A stretch of 64,000 bases of DNA, taken from the NCBI RefSeq assembly GCF_001704615.3, contig NZ_CP029397.2:3162001-3226000 (forward strand). Direction: 5' to 3'. Shown here piece after piece: positions 50,761 to 59,756 of the stretch. Both the position numbers and the translations under genes were made by a program. The notes beneath the pieces are model-generated. The model saw only the letters and a list, made by a program, of their open reading frames with translations. It had not been told where the DNA came from and did no database searches. Every line of letters begins with the position of its first letter. Positions within the stretch are counted from its first letter, which is position 1. Source of the DNA: Acinetobacter defluvii (GTDB lineage Bacteria > Pseudomonadota > Gammaproteobacteria > Pseudomonadales > Moraxellaceae).

Positions 50761-51262
50761 GTTTCCGCGTCTCAATTTATGATTAGAAACAGAAAAAATC
50801 ATTCCTAAAACATATTATAAAACTTTTATTGATTGTTATTAGACTAAAGCTTTTTATTTATTTTTCATTTAAATAAACCAACATATTCCAGCAAAATTTA
50901 GACAAAAAAAAGCTCAGCCATATAGGGTCGGCTGAGCATGAAAAGGATGTATATCACATCCAGAGGGTATTTAAAATCTGCTTAAACAACATAAATGAAC
51001 TTTCGTGCCATGTTGTCTATGCGTTTATTATGCTATAAATCTCTGTTGAATACAAATTTCATGTTTATTTTAGACGACTTAGAGTATCTTTAAATCCGAC
51101 TAAAAAATTTGGGTTTCAATAAAAATAACTCACTCTATTTACTTCAAATTTTATAAAAAAATATAATATCCATTATTTCTTAATTTCATATTAAGATATA
51201 TTAGCAATCATGTCATATAAAAAAAGTATAAAAATATTTGTGATTTTTATACTTTTCCATAT
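50761..51262. other. Remaining gap between the repeat and the EamA gene
   Basis: Apart from the candidate RNA at 50903-51020, the rest of the stretch is A/T-rich with no ORF or hairpin that I can support. Confidence 0.4.
50903..51020 (-). ncRNA. Candidate minus-strand small RNA with own promoter and terminator
   Basis: On the minus strand TTGTAT (51050-51055), 17-base spacer, CATAAT (51027-51032), then about 118 bases to the strong stem GCTCAGCC/GGCTGAGC (50912-50937) followed by eight U (A-run at 50903-50910). The body also folds GGATGT/ACATCC (GGATGTGATATACATCC). Two tiny frames (MARKFIYVV, MLFKQILNTLWM) lie inside, so a small RNA or leader peptide is possible. Confidence 0.5.
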
Positions 51263-52177
51263 TTAATTTACGACTTTTACAGCTTGCACTTTATTTACTT
51301 TCTTCTGTGCCAATACAATGCCTAATAAAATAATGACCCCGCCGATACTATGATAAATCGTCCATGCTTCTTTGAGCCAGAAAAATGCAATGATGGCGGT
51401 AAACACAGGCATTAAGTTCATAAAAATACTGGTACGATTTGGTCCTAAATACTGTACAGCAAGCATCCAAACAAAAGGCGCTATTAACGATGGGAAAAGT
51501 CCAGCATACAACACACTTGCGATATTCTGACTATCAATACCTTGCAAGCCATACCATAAAATAAATGGAAGGTGATACAACAAGGCAAAACCGATTTGAA
51601 TATATAAGCTCATCAAAAGTGGCACTTGAAGTTGCCATTTTTTTAGAAAAACGCCATAAAAAGCATAGAAAAACACCGCCAAAATCATCACAAAATCGCC
51701 TGAATGCCCACCTAAACCCAGCAAACTGGCAAAATCACCTTGTGCCATCACATAGACAAGCCCCATAAATGACAAAATACTGCCGATTACCGCAAAACGA
51801 TTTGGTATTTCACGCAGAATCAGCATAGACACAAAAATGGTAAATACAGGAATAAAAGCATTAATAATTCCCATATTGGTTGCAGTGGTGTGATGCGCTG
51901 CGGAGTAGGCTAAACCTTGATATAACACCATGCCAAAAGCACTCAAGATGGCAAATTGCCAAAAATGTTGGCGGATCAAGTGTCGATTTTGCAATGTTTT
52001 TTTGGCTATAAATGGCGTTAGAACGATAAATGCCACCAGCCAACGATAAAAACTAATACTCACGGGGGTAATAAAGTCAGCAACATAACGCGTTACTGCG
52101 ATATTCATTGACCAGATTAATACTGCCAGAATAGGCAATAAAAATGCCCACCAGACTGTGCTCGTTTTTGCATTCAT
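51263..52177 (-). CDS. DMT-superfamily EamA transporter
   Basis: A 304-residue protein with ten helices in two EamA repeats. Helix 1 is LLPILAVLIWSMNIAVTRYV and the second repeat opens FVMILAVFFYAFYGVFLKKW and ends GGVIILLGIVLAQK. The pattern is that of amino-acid or metabolite exporters (RhaT/YdcZ-like relatives). It is divergent from an AraC-type regulator 380 bases away, so regulation by that protein is plausible. Confidence 0.88.
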   Translation of the reverse strand: MNAKTSTVWWAFLLPILAVLIWSMNIAVTRYVADFITPVSISFYRWLVAFIVLTPFIAKKTLQNRHLIRQHFWQFAILSAFGMVLYQGLAYSAAHHTTATNMGIINAFIPVFTIFVSMLILREIPNRFAVIGSILSFMGLVYVMAQGDFASLLGLGGHSGDFVMILAVFFYAFYGVFLKKWQLQVPLLMSLYIQIGFALLYHLPFILWYGLQGIDSQNIASVLYAGLFPSLIAPFVWMLAVQYLGPNRTSIFMNLMPVFTAIIAFFWLKEAWTIYHSIGGVIILLGIVLAQKKVNKVQAVKVVN

Positions 52178-52561
52178 GGTTTAGATTACATTCAGAGAAG
52201 ACCTGTTTTATTTTAAGCAAGTCTAAAAACTTTTAAATATCGTATTTCAGACATTTATACATCAGTTTAGACACTCAATAGTAAGTTTAAACAATCTGAA
52301 TTTTAATTTATTTTTTATTTTTCAAAAAGTTATAACAAAATAGAAAATATATCTCTTTATCTTTTAATGTCTTTTAGATCATGATCACGTTCGGCTCACT
52401 ATTGAATAGTTATATTGTGAATCATTTTAATGCCAATATTTTACTGTATAGTATATTGAGCTTTATCGTGTTGACTGTGCTTTCAATTTTCACATGGTCA
52501 GCCGAAGTAAATAATCCTAAAATCAGTTGTAAAAACTCATAAGTGATGATTTTTAGAAAAT
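52178..52561. other. 384-bp gap between EamA and AraC genes
   Basis: Holds promoters for both genes and a 53-codon membrane-type frame (52381-52542, listed separately). No clear operator is readable. Confidence 0.4.
52381..52542 (+). pseudogene. Small membrane-type frame, possible transporter tail
   Basis: ATG 52381 opens 53 codons: MITFGSLLNSYIVNHFNANI, then a 20-residue helix LLYSILSFIVLTVLSIFTWS and a polar tail to TAA 52540-52542. An in-frame TAG two codons before the ATG closes the front and there is no ribosome site. It resembles the end of an MFS transporter or a small membrane protein; I cannot decide. Confidence 0.35.
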
Positions 52562-53332
52562 ATGCATTTGCTTAAAAATATGTTTCAACTCAGCCAGTGG
52601 ATTGAAATTGAAGAATTTCATTATCAAAAAGATGATGTCGTGACTCCACATAGTTGTTTATGGGGAGATTTTAATTTTAGTTTAAATGGCTTGCTCGAAT
52701 TTTCTATCGATCAACAACGCTACTTATCACCGCCAAGTTATGGCATTTGGATTCCCCCACAGACCGAGCATTGTTCTATTGCCGTGGATCAAAAAGTTAC
52801 GCATTATATTTGTATTCGGCTTCATCCTACCTTATGTCAACAGTTTTCAACACGTTGTCAAACCTTAACTGTGCAACCATTTCTCAGACAAACAGTACAT
52901 GAGATTCTAACGCATCAAAAAAGCAATAATTATTCAGTAAATTATCAACAGCATTTATTGCAAGTGTTATTGGATCAATTAACTTTTGCGCCCTGCTATG
53001 ATCAATATTTACCACAAAGCCATCATGCTGTTTTAGAACCGATCTTAAAACAATTGGAAAATCCGTTACGTTTTCCTGATACCTTACAACAAATCTTGGC
53101 TGAGTTTGCGCTCAGTGAACGACATATTTTAAGGTTGAGCCAACGTGAGCTTTCTATGTCAATTTCTGAATGGCGTAATCGCAGTAAAATTATTTATGCT
53201 ATTACCCAATTGCATCGTGGCAATTCGATTAAAAAAATTAGTTTAGAGTTAGGTTATAAGCAGAGTTCCAGTTTTATTGAGTTTTTTAAGCGTTATACAG
53301 GGCAAACACCGACTCAATTACTTGAATTATAA
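52562..53332 (+). CDS. AraC-family transcriptional regulator
   Basis: A 256-residue protein. An N-terminal cupin-like ligand part (RYLSPPSYGIWIPPQTEHCS) precedes the C-terminal AraC domain with two helix-turn-helix units: LQQILAEFALSERHILRLSQ and RGNSIKKISLELGYKQSSSF, then EFFKRYTGQTPTQL. Divergent from the EamA transporter; it probably regulates export of a metabolite that it senses. The ligand is unknown. Confidence 0.88.
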   Translation: MHLLKNMFQLSQWIEIEEFHYQKDDVVTPHSCLWGDFNFSLNGLLEFSIDQQRYLSPPSYGIWIPPQTEHCSIAVDQKVTHYICIRLHPTLCQQFSTRCQTLTVQPFLRQTVHEILTHQKSNNYSVNYQQHLLQVLLDQLTFAPCYDQYLPQSHHAVLEPILKQLENPLRFPDTLQQILAEFALSERHILRLSQRELSMSISEWRNRSKIIYAITQLHRGNSIKKISLELGYKQSSSFIEFFKRYTGQTPTQLLEL

Positions 53333-53554
53333 ATAAAATTACAATAATGGTTAGATTAGAAGCAGAATGCCACAAATTCTGATGTTTGGTTGCAGGACTC
53401 ATATACTTATCTACATAATCGCTATATAAATAAAATTTTAACCCACCCAAGATTTAAAAAGTATTTCTAATCAATGCATGGTTGGTGCTTTATTTCTTGA
53501 ATTTGTGAAAAAATGAGATCAGATTCATTATAAATTTCAATGAAAGGATGAAAA

Positions 53555-54091
53555 ATGAAAAAACTATTATTAGCGTCTTTATGTATGGCTTCAGTTGCTT
53601 TGACTGCATGTGATAAAAAACCGAATGAAGCTGCTACTACTACAGGCACAGATAATCAACCTGTTGCAACACAAGCTGCTGTGGCATTAAGTAAAGATGT
53701 CGCTGCTGACATCAAAAGTGATTTAACTCAAATCCAAACACTTTCTACCAACAAAGCCAAAGAAGCCTTAGCATTTCAAAATGAAGTCACACAAGCTGCT
53801 CAAAAAAATGATAAAGCAGCATTACAAGGTATTGTTGAAAAAATGAAAAGTTATACTGCAGGCTTCAACAAAGAATTAGATGCACTTACTTTAAAAAGTT
53901 CTGAAGTTGACGCTGTTCGTAGCAAAATGAAAGAAGCCAATAATCTCGGCGTAGAACTTTCTGAAGCAGGTTTAAAAAACCCACCTGACATGAACGAAAT
54001 CAATACATTACAGAAAAAAGCAACTGAGATGCAGCAAGCATTACTGACTGAGATGCAAAACTTACAAACCAAAGCTAACGCAGCTAAATAA
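53555..54091 (+). CDS. Small Ala/Lys-rich lipoprotein
   Basis: A 178-residue lipoprotein. MKKLLLASLCMASVALTACD has a lipobox LTAC. The body is Ala, Lys and Gln-rich with heptad-like stretches (NKAKEALAFQNEVTQAAQKN), probably a coiled coil; a Thr-rich linker follows the Cys. ATG 53555 has AAGGA six bases upstream. Cell-envelope protein of unknown function; not matched to a named family. Single gene with terminator. Confidence 0.78.
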   Translation: MKKLLLASLCMASVALTACDKKPNEAATTTGTDNQPVATQAAVALSKDVAADIKSDLTQIQTLSTNKAKEALAFQNEVTQAAQKNDKAALQGIVEKMKSYTAGFNKELDALTLKSSEVDAVRSKMKEANNLGVELSEAGLKNPPDMNEINTLQKKATEMQQALLTEMQNLQTKANAAK

Positions 54092-54173
54092 GGAGTTAAA
54101 TGCATCAGCTTCGTTTGCTATGATTTTAAAAGTATGTTGTCGTGCATTTATAATTTAAAAAACATACAATATT

Positions 54174-54205
54174 GAAAATACAGTAGATGTTAGTACTGTA
54201 TTTTC
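54174..54205 (+). terminator. Terminator after the lipoprotein gene
   Basis: GAAAATACAGTA/TACTGTATTTTC stem (54174-54185, 54194-54205) with 8-base loop. It resembles the betT terminator stem. Confidence 0.75.
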
Positions 54206-54341
54206 TTTCATTTTCTCTCTTCATCGAGTGCATAAATCAATTAGAATAAACTCATTACACATGTGTTCTCAAAATATAACTATTTAGCTCGTAAAAACGA
54301 CCTGCTACACTGCTTAAAATATATTAAAAACTCACATCGTC

Positions 54342-55496
54342 ATGATCGAAATCCACTCCAAACTCCCTGCTCAAGATGTCACCATTTTCAGCACCATGAG
54401 CGCCATGGCACAACGCTTAAATGCAATCAACCTCTCACAAGGCTTTCCTGACTTCCCTGCACCTGCTGAACTTTTACAAGCTTTGAGTCAAGCTACACTG
54501 GAGGGAAATAACCAATATGCCGCAGGCGATGGTTTACTCAGTTTAAGAGAACAAGTCGCAGCTCAGTTTGAAAAAAGAGACCAACTGAATCTCGATCCAA
54601 TCACAGAAATCACCATCACACCTGGCGCAACTATTGGTATATTTTCAGCGATCCAAGCCATCGTCCATGCAGGTGATGAAGTGATTATTTTTGATCCAAG
54701 CTATGATAGCTATGCGCCCAGTGTTCAGCTTGTGGAGGCTACAGTGATTCATATCCCTTTAACAACACCTGATTTTTCAGTGGATTGGAATCAAGTCAAA
54801 GCGGCAATTACAGACAAAACGCGTATGATCATTGTCAATACACCGCATAACCCTACAGGGACGATTTGGTCAAAACAAGATTGGCTAAATTTAATTGCAT
54901 TGATTCAAGATAAAAATATTGTGGTTCTGTCCGATGAGGTTTATGAACACTTAGTCTTTGATGGACAACACCACTATTCTGCATTGTCTTTTCCTGAGCT
55001 GAGAGAACGCAGCTTTGTGATTGGTTCTTTTGGCAAAACTTTTCATGTTACAGGTTGGAAAACCGGTTATTGTGTGGCTACACCGCAGCTAATGAAAGTC
55101 TTTCGCCAAGTTTATCAATTTGCAAATTTCTGTGGTGTCACCCCGATACAAATTGCGCTTGCCAACTTTATGCAGCAACATCCTGAACATATTCAAAATT
55201 TAGCCAGCTTTTATCAGCAAAAACGGGATTTCTTTCAGCTAGGTTTAGCGCAATCTCGTTTTAAATTTACTCCCTCACAAGGTACATATTTTCAAAATGT
55301 CGATTATTCTGACATTCGTCCCGATTTAAATGATGTTGAAATGTGTCAGTTTTTAGCGGAACAGCATAAAATTGTCGCCATTCCTGTGTCGGTTTTTTAT
55401 CAACACGCACCAAAAAATCTACGCTTCATTCGTTTTTGTTTTGCCAAAAAACAAGAAACATTAACCCATGCGTGTGAGATTTTGAGTCAGGTTTAA
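54342..55496 (+). CDS. ybdL: PLP-dependent methionine aminotransferase (YbdL-like)
   Basis: A 384-residue class I/II aminotransferase. Its whole sequence follows E. coli YbdL (methionine aminotransferase): AINLSQGFPDFPAPAELLQA, FDPSYDSYAPSVQLVEA, NTPHNPTGTIWSKQDWL, VVLSDEVYEHLVFDG and GSFGKTFHVTGWKTGYCV, where the SFGKT Lys binds PLP. YbdL moves amino groups between methionine or aromatic amino acids and oxo-acids. Monocistronic; cytosolic. Confidence 0.88.
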   Translation: MIEIHSKLPAQDVTIFSTMSAMAQRLNAINLSQGFPDFPAPAELLQALSQATLEGNNQYAAGDGLLSLREQVAAQFEKRDQLNLDPITEITITPGATIGIFSAIQAIVHAGDEVIIFDPSYDSYAPSVQLVEATVIHIPLTTPDFSVDWNQVKAAITDKTRMIIVNTPHNPTGTIWSKQDWLNLIALIQDKNIVVLSDEVYEHLVFDGQHHYSALSFPELRERSFVIGSFGKTFHVTGWKTGYCVATPQLMKVFRQVYQFANFCGVTPIQIALANFMQQHPEHIQNLASFYQQKRDFFQLGLAQSRFKFTPSQGTYFQNVDYSDIRPDLNDVEMCQFLAEQHKIVAIPVSVFYQHAPKNLRFIRFCFAKKQETLTHACEILSQV

Positions 55497-55521
55497 AAAT
55501 CAGCTTGGATTTTAAATATGC

Positions 55522-55553
55522 AGCCTTAGTTACTTAAAAGCTAAGGCTTTTTT
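55522..55553 (+). terminator. ybdL terminator
   Basis: AGCCTTAG/CTAAGGCT stem with 11-base loop and five T after it. Confidence 0.8.
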
Positions 55554-55613
55554 CTATAATTATGATATTTTGGAGAATAAAACAATTTCAATGGATTGGA
55601 CAAAATAGTAAAA

Positions 55614-56981
55614 ATGTCAGCAAAAGATAATTTATTGCATCATCAAAAATTTTGGAAAGGATTTTTAATTTTTTTAGTGCCTTTGATTGCCACCAACATT
55701 TTACAGAATCTTTCAGGCACGATTAATACCATCTTTGTTGGACAAATGATGGGGGTGAATGCTATTGCTGCGATTTCAGTATTTTTTCCAATTTTGTTTT
55801 TCTTATTGGCTTTTGTGATCGGACTTTCTGCGGGTGCAACCGTTTTAGTGGGACAAGCATGGGGAGCAAAAAACCTTGAAAAAGTCAAAATGGTGGTGGG
55901 TTCAACATTATTTATGACCTTAATTGGTGGGTGTTTCATTGCCATATTGGGCGTAATATTTGCCAAACAAATTCTACTTCTTTTGGGCATCGACCCTGAT
56001 GTGATGCACTTGTCTTTGCCTTATGTACAATGGATGCTTGCAGGCAGTCCGTTGCTATTTATTTATATTATTTATACCTCGATTTTACGTGGTGTCGGCG
56101 ACAGTACCACCCCGTTGATTGCATCGAGCATGACGATTTTTATCGGCGTAATCGTAACACCGATTTTGATCGCAGGTTATTTTGGTTTTCCCCAACTTGG
56201 CATTATTGCTCCTGCGATTGCGACCAGTATTGGTTATGTGGCAGTGCTAGGGTTTTTGGCTTTTTATCTTAATTACCGTGATCATGCTTTAAAACCTGAT
56301 AAAGCCTTGCTCAGTCATATTCGATATAACCCTGAGCTTACCAAAATTATTTTACGGTTAGGCATTCCGACAGGTATCCAAATGGTCACAACCTCTGCTG
56401 CAGGCTTGGTGATTATTGGTTTGGTGAATCATTATGGTTCACACGCCACAGCTGCCTATGGCGCAGTGAATCAAGTACTGAATTATATTCAGTTTCCAGC
56501 CTTGTCCATTTCGATTGCAGCTTCGATCTTTGCTGCCCAAGCCATTGGAGCAGGAAAATCAGAACTCCTGCGTAAAGTGACACGTACTTCATTAATTATG
56601 AATGTGATGATCACGGGTAGTTTGGTAATTTTGGCTTATTTATTTTCCAAATATTTAATGGCGCTGTTTATTACAGATCCGAGTGTGATCGAACTTGGGC
56701 AGAATTTATTATTCATCGTACTGTGGTCGATTATTTTCTTTGGTGCTGCTTCAATTTTTGCCTCGATTATGCGTGCCAGCGGGACAGTCACTGTACCCAT
56801 GATTTTAAATGTTTCTGCTATTTTACTGATCGAAGTACCGGCTGCTTATCTATTTAGTGAGTGGTGGGGTCTAAAAGGTATTTGGTATGCCTATGCCTTG
56901 GCTTTTGTGTCTTTGTGTTTAATGCAAGCCATTTATTATCAGTTCGTCTGGAAGAAAAAAGCCATTCGAGCTTTAATTTAA
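55614..56981 (+). CDS. MATE-family efflux transporter
   Basis: A 455-residue protein with twelve helices in two six-helix halves (LIFLVPLIATNILQNLSGTI ...; second half IRYNPELTKIILRLGIPTGI). It is a MATE (NorM/DinF type) Na+- or H+-driven exporter of drugs or metabolites. Conserved Pro and Gly in helix 1 and 7 (LVPLIATNIL, LGIPTGIQMV). ATG 55614 is the best start; a TTG 55596 is in frame but unsupported. Substrate unknown. Confidence 0.88.
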   Translation: MSAKDNLLHHQKFWKGFLIFLVPLIATNILQNLSGTINTIFVGQMMGVNAIAAISVFFPILFFLLAFVIGLSAGATVLVGQAWGAKNLEKVKMVVGSTLFMTLIGGCFIAILGVIFAKQILLLLGIDPDVMHLSLPYVQWMLAGSPLLFIYIIYTSILRGVGDSTTPLIASSMTIFIGVIVTPILIAGYFGFPQLGIIAPAIATSIGYVAVLGFLAFYLNYRDHALKPDKALLSHIRYNPELTKIILRLGIPTGIQMVTTSAAGLVIIGLVNHYGSHATAAYGAVNQVLNYIQFPALSISIAASIFAAQAIGAGKSELLRKVTRTSLIMNVMITGSLVILAYLFSKYLMALFITDPSVIELGQNLLFIVLWSIIFFGAASIFASIMRASGTVTVPMILNVSAILLIEVPAAYLFSEWWGLKGIWYAYALAFVSLCLMQAIYYQFVWKKKAIRALI

Positions 56982-57002
56982 TCTAATGATTAAGTTTCTT
57001 AG

Positions 57003-57041
57003 AATGCAATAAAACCGTCCTAAGTGACGGTTTATTGCATA
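57003..57041. terminator. Shared terminator between MATE and SDR genes
   Basis: A long stem ATGCAATAAAACCGTC/GACGGTTTATTGCAT (one bulged A) with a small loop; U-rich both ways. The two genes converge on it. Confidence 0.75.
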
Positions 57042-57049
57042 CAAATCAA

Positions 57050-57895
57050 TTATTTTGGTTCAAAACGCTTGGTGAGCTTTGTTAAACCTGTTGCTAACCT
57101 TTGATAGCCAGTTGGTAGTAAACGTTGTGCCAAATCCACAATCACTGCATCCCCACCAATCAATAAACGGCGTTTATCTGCAAGCACTGCATCCAAAATT
57201 TCTTGTGCTGCTTCTACTGCAGGTTTACGCAGGAGTTTATTGAAGGCTTTTGCTGATTTCTCAGGGTGCATCCCTAATTTTTTCACGCTCTCACTCAAAC
57301 GCGCATCATTTGCAATATTGGTACGAATCCCACCTGGATGCACGCAAAGCGCAGACACACCACATTTCTCAATATCAAGTTCTTGACGTAATGACTCAGT
57401 AAAACCACGTACCGCAAATTTGGTTGCATTATAGCCAGACTGGGTCGGTTGTGCGGTTAAACCAAAGATACTTGAGGTATTAATGATGTGACCATCACCT
57501 GTTTTCTTGATGTATGGTAAAAATTCTTTGGTACCATAAACCACACCCCAGAAGTTAATACCCACAATCCATTCTAGTTCTTCATAACTTTCGCCTTCTA
57601 CCGTTGCACCAAGCGCGACACCAGCATTATTGAAAATCATATTTACAGAGCCATGATTTTGAACAGTTTCTTCTGCCCACGATTTTACTTCTTGTTGTTT
57701 TGCAACGTTTACTTTTTTAGATGTGACACGCACATTATAAGGCTTTACTAATTCTAAAGTTTCAGCCAAACCCTTTTCATTGACATCACTGATTGATAAA
57801 TGACAGCCTTGTTTTGCCAATAAAACTGCCAATTGCTGTCCCATACCTGAACCTGCACCTGTAATCGCAGCGACTTTATTTTTAAAATTTTTCAT
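57050..57895 (-). CDS. SDR-family oxidoreductase
   Basis: A 281-residue short-chain dehydrogenase/reductase. The NAD(P)-binding TGAGSGMGQQLA is at about 12-24, NNAGVALGA near 90, catalytic Ser in INTSSIFGL and Tyr-Lys in SGYNATKFAV near 155-165. The C-terminal helix FNKLLRKPAVEAAQEILDAV suggests membrane association or dimer contact. ATG 57895 has AAGGAAA upstream. It is expressed divergently from the TetR gene and shares its operator; the substrate (likely an aldehyde, alcohol or lipid) is unknown. Confidence 0.88.
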   Translation of the reverse strand: MKNFKNKVAAITGAGSGMGQQLAVLLAKQGCHLSISDVNEKGLAETLELVKPYNVRVTSKKVNVAKQQEVKSWAEETVQNHGSVNMIFNNAGVALGATVEGESYEELEWIVGINFWGVVYGTKEFLPYIKKTGDGHIINTSSIFGLTAQPTQSGYNATKFAVRGFTESLRQELDIEKCGVSALCVHPGGIRTNIANDARLSESVKKLGMHPEKSAKAFNKLLRKPAVEAAQEILDAVLADKRRLLIGGDAVIVDLAQRLLPTGYQRLATGLTKLTKRFEPK

Positions 57896-57953
57896 TGAGT
57901 TTCCTTGTTTGAATTCTTTAGTACGTATTTTATATACATACACTCAGTGCTAC

Positions 57954-57990
57954 ACTATAATTTTGACAATGACTATTGTCAATATAATAT
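57954..57990. promoter_or_regulatory. Divergent promoters overlapping a perfect 20-bp operator
   Basis: The palindrome TTGACAAT-GACT-ATTGTCAA (57963-57982) lies between SDR and TetR genes. Minus strand: TTGACA (57977-57982), 17-base spacer, TATAGT (57954-57959). Plus strand: TTGACA (57963-57968), 16-base spacer, TAATAT (57985-57990). A repressor bound to the palindrome would cover both -35 boxes. Confidence 0.85.
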
Positions 57991-58097
57991 GTTAAGCTTT
58001 TGCTTGTTGATGAGTTGCTCAGAAGTATGACGTAAATTTCAACTATTTTTATTGATCAAATATTGCTATTTGCACACTTAATTTGGCACAAATTCAT

Positions 58098-58802
58098 ATG
58101 ACTACAGATTTTTTAAATGACACCAATTCACAGTTGCAAAAAGCAAGCACATCTAAAAAATTGGTAAAAGAAAGACAATTTAAAGGCATGTCTTTGTCTG
58201 AACGAAAGTTAGCACGCCGTGCAAAACTGATTGAGGCAGGAATTGAAACCTACGGTACGCAAGGCTTTTTCTCAGTTACTGTGAAGGATGTCTGTAATGA
58301 GGCAAAACTGACAGAACGCTATTTCTATGAATCTTTTAAGAAAAGTGAAGAATTATTCCAAACAATCTTTTTACAGTTAATTGATCAATTACAACAAACT
58401 GTAATGCAAGGAGTGATGCAAGCCTCTCCTGATTCTAAAAAAATGATTCACTCAGGCTTATTTGCATTGTTTTCGATGTTAAAGGCTGATCCACGTATGG
58501 CACGCATTATTTATGTGGATGCGATGTTGGTACAAGAATTACATAATCAAGCCACCATTCATGAAACCATGGGACGTTTTGATCGTATGATTCATGCCTT
58601 TGTCATGCTGATGATGCCGCGAATTAACTACAGTGAGCAAGAAATTTCTTTGGTTTCGACAGGACTGAATGGTTATGTGACACAGATTGCTGTGCGTTGG
58701 GTGATGGGTGGATTTAAACTTTCCGTAGAACAAGTGGTGTTTGCTTGTGAAACTGTTTTTTTATCATTATTGGATTCTTTTTCTGAAAAACAAAGTGCTT
58801 AA
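58098..58802 (+). CDS. TetR/AcrR-family repressor of the SDR gene (inferred)
   Basis: A 234-residue regulator. HTH near 45-85: LARRAKLIEAGIETYGTQGF, then VTVKDVCNEAKLTERYFYES. The C-terminal ligand domain spans 90-230 (LADPRMA-like helices, MFALFSML). Start at ATG 58098; TTG 58083 would add five residues. The shared palindrome with the SDR gene makes it a likely autoregulated repressor of that gene; the inducer may be the SDR substrate. Confidence 0.9.
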   Translation: MTTDFLNDTNSQLQKASTSKKLVKERQFKGMSLSERKLARRAKLIEAGIETYGTQGFFSVTVKDVCNEAKLTERYFYESFKKSEELFQTIFLQLIDQLQQTVMQGVMQASPDSKKMIHSGLFALFSMLKADPRMARIIYVDAMLVQELHNQATIHETMGRFDRMIHAFVMLMMPRINYSEQEISLVSTGLNGYVTQIAVRWVMGGFKLSVEQVVFACETVFLSLLDSFSEKQSA

Positions 58803-58948
58803 ATATACCAAATTTGTATGACGGGTTATTTTTATTCAAACTATGAAACTAAACAATCCTGATTATTTCATGGAATATTCATATAACTTCACAGGTTTTG
58901 TCACAAAATTTTGCAAAAAATAGCCGATATCTTTTTTTTGCAATGATA

Positions 58949-58990
58949 CTGTCATAATTAATCTTTGTAATAAGCCTGTCATAAATAATA
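58949..58990 (+). promoter_or_regulatory. Pho-box-like half sites upstream of phoB
   Basis: CTGTCATAATTAA (58949-58961) and CTGTCATAAATAA (58976-58988) each match the first half of a Pho box (CTGTCATAWA). The spacing (27 bases) is not the usual 11-base tandem, so these look like two partial boxes, consistent with PhoB autoregulation. Confidence 0.55.
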
Positions 58991-59025
58991 AAACGGTTCA
59001 CCGTTCATACATAGGATATTGCGTT

Positions 59026-59736
59026 GTGAAAGATGACTATATTTTAATCGTCGATGACGAACTTCCGATTCGAGAGATGATCCATACATCATTAGATATG
59101 GCTGGCTTTCAATGCTTACAAGCTGAAGATGCCAAACAAGCGCATCAAATGATCGTAGACCAACGACCAGCACTGATCCTATTGGATTGGATGATGCCTG
59201 GTGGCGTAAGTGGCGTAGACTTATGTCGCCGCTTAAAGCGTGATGAAAATTTGGCTGAAATTCCCGTGATTATGCTGACTGCGCGTGGTGAAGAAGATCA
59301 TAAAGTACAAGGTTTAGATGCTGGTGCTGATGACTATATGACCAAACCCTTTTCAACTCGTGAATTGGTTTCTCGTATTAAAGCTGTTTTACGCCGTGCC
59401 AATGCACTGAGTGGGGAAAAATCAATTGATGCAAATGGTTTAATTCTAGATCCAGTTAGCCAACGTGTGAGCTTTGGCGATAGCATTTTAGAAATGGGAC
59501 CAACTGAATACCGTCTTTTGGCATTCTTTATGACCCACCCAGAACGTGCTTATACACGTGCACAACTGCTTGACCAAGTTTGGGGCGGAAATGTCTATAT
59601 TGAAGACCGTACCATTGATGTGCATATTCGTCGTTTGCGTAAAGTGTTAGAACCTTATGGTGCTGACCGTTATGTACAAACAGTTCGTGGTACAGGATAC
59701 CGTTTTTCTACACGTGCTGATGTTGCTTTAGGTTAA
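59026..59736 (+). CDS. phoB: Phosphate regulon response regulator PhoB
   Basis: PhoB activates phosphate-starvation genes after phosphorylation by PhoR. The 236-residue protein has a receiver domain with [14 protein letters not shown], phosphoacceptor Asp in [14 protein letters not shown] and [12 protein letters not shown], then a winged-helix effector with [18 protein letters not shown] and [16 protein letters not shown] 59026 is the start with AGGA before it. Cotranscribed with phoR 20 bases on; Pho-box half sites lie upstream. Confidence 0.95.
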   Translation: MKDDYILIVDDELPIREMIHTSLDMAGFQCLQAEDAKQAHQMIVDQRPALILLDWMMPGGVSGVDLCRRLKRDENLAEIPVIMLTARGEEDHKVQGLDAGADDYMTKPFSTRELVSRIKAVLRRANALSGEKSIDANGLILDPVSQRVSFGDSILEMGPTEYRLLAFFMTHPERAYTRAQLLDQVWGGNVYIEDRTIDVHIRRLRKVLEPYGADRYVQTVRGTGYRFSTRADVALG

Positions 59737-59756
59737 ATTTAGGTCAATTTTGTTTT

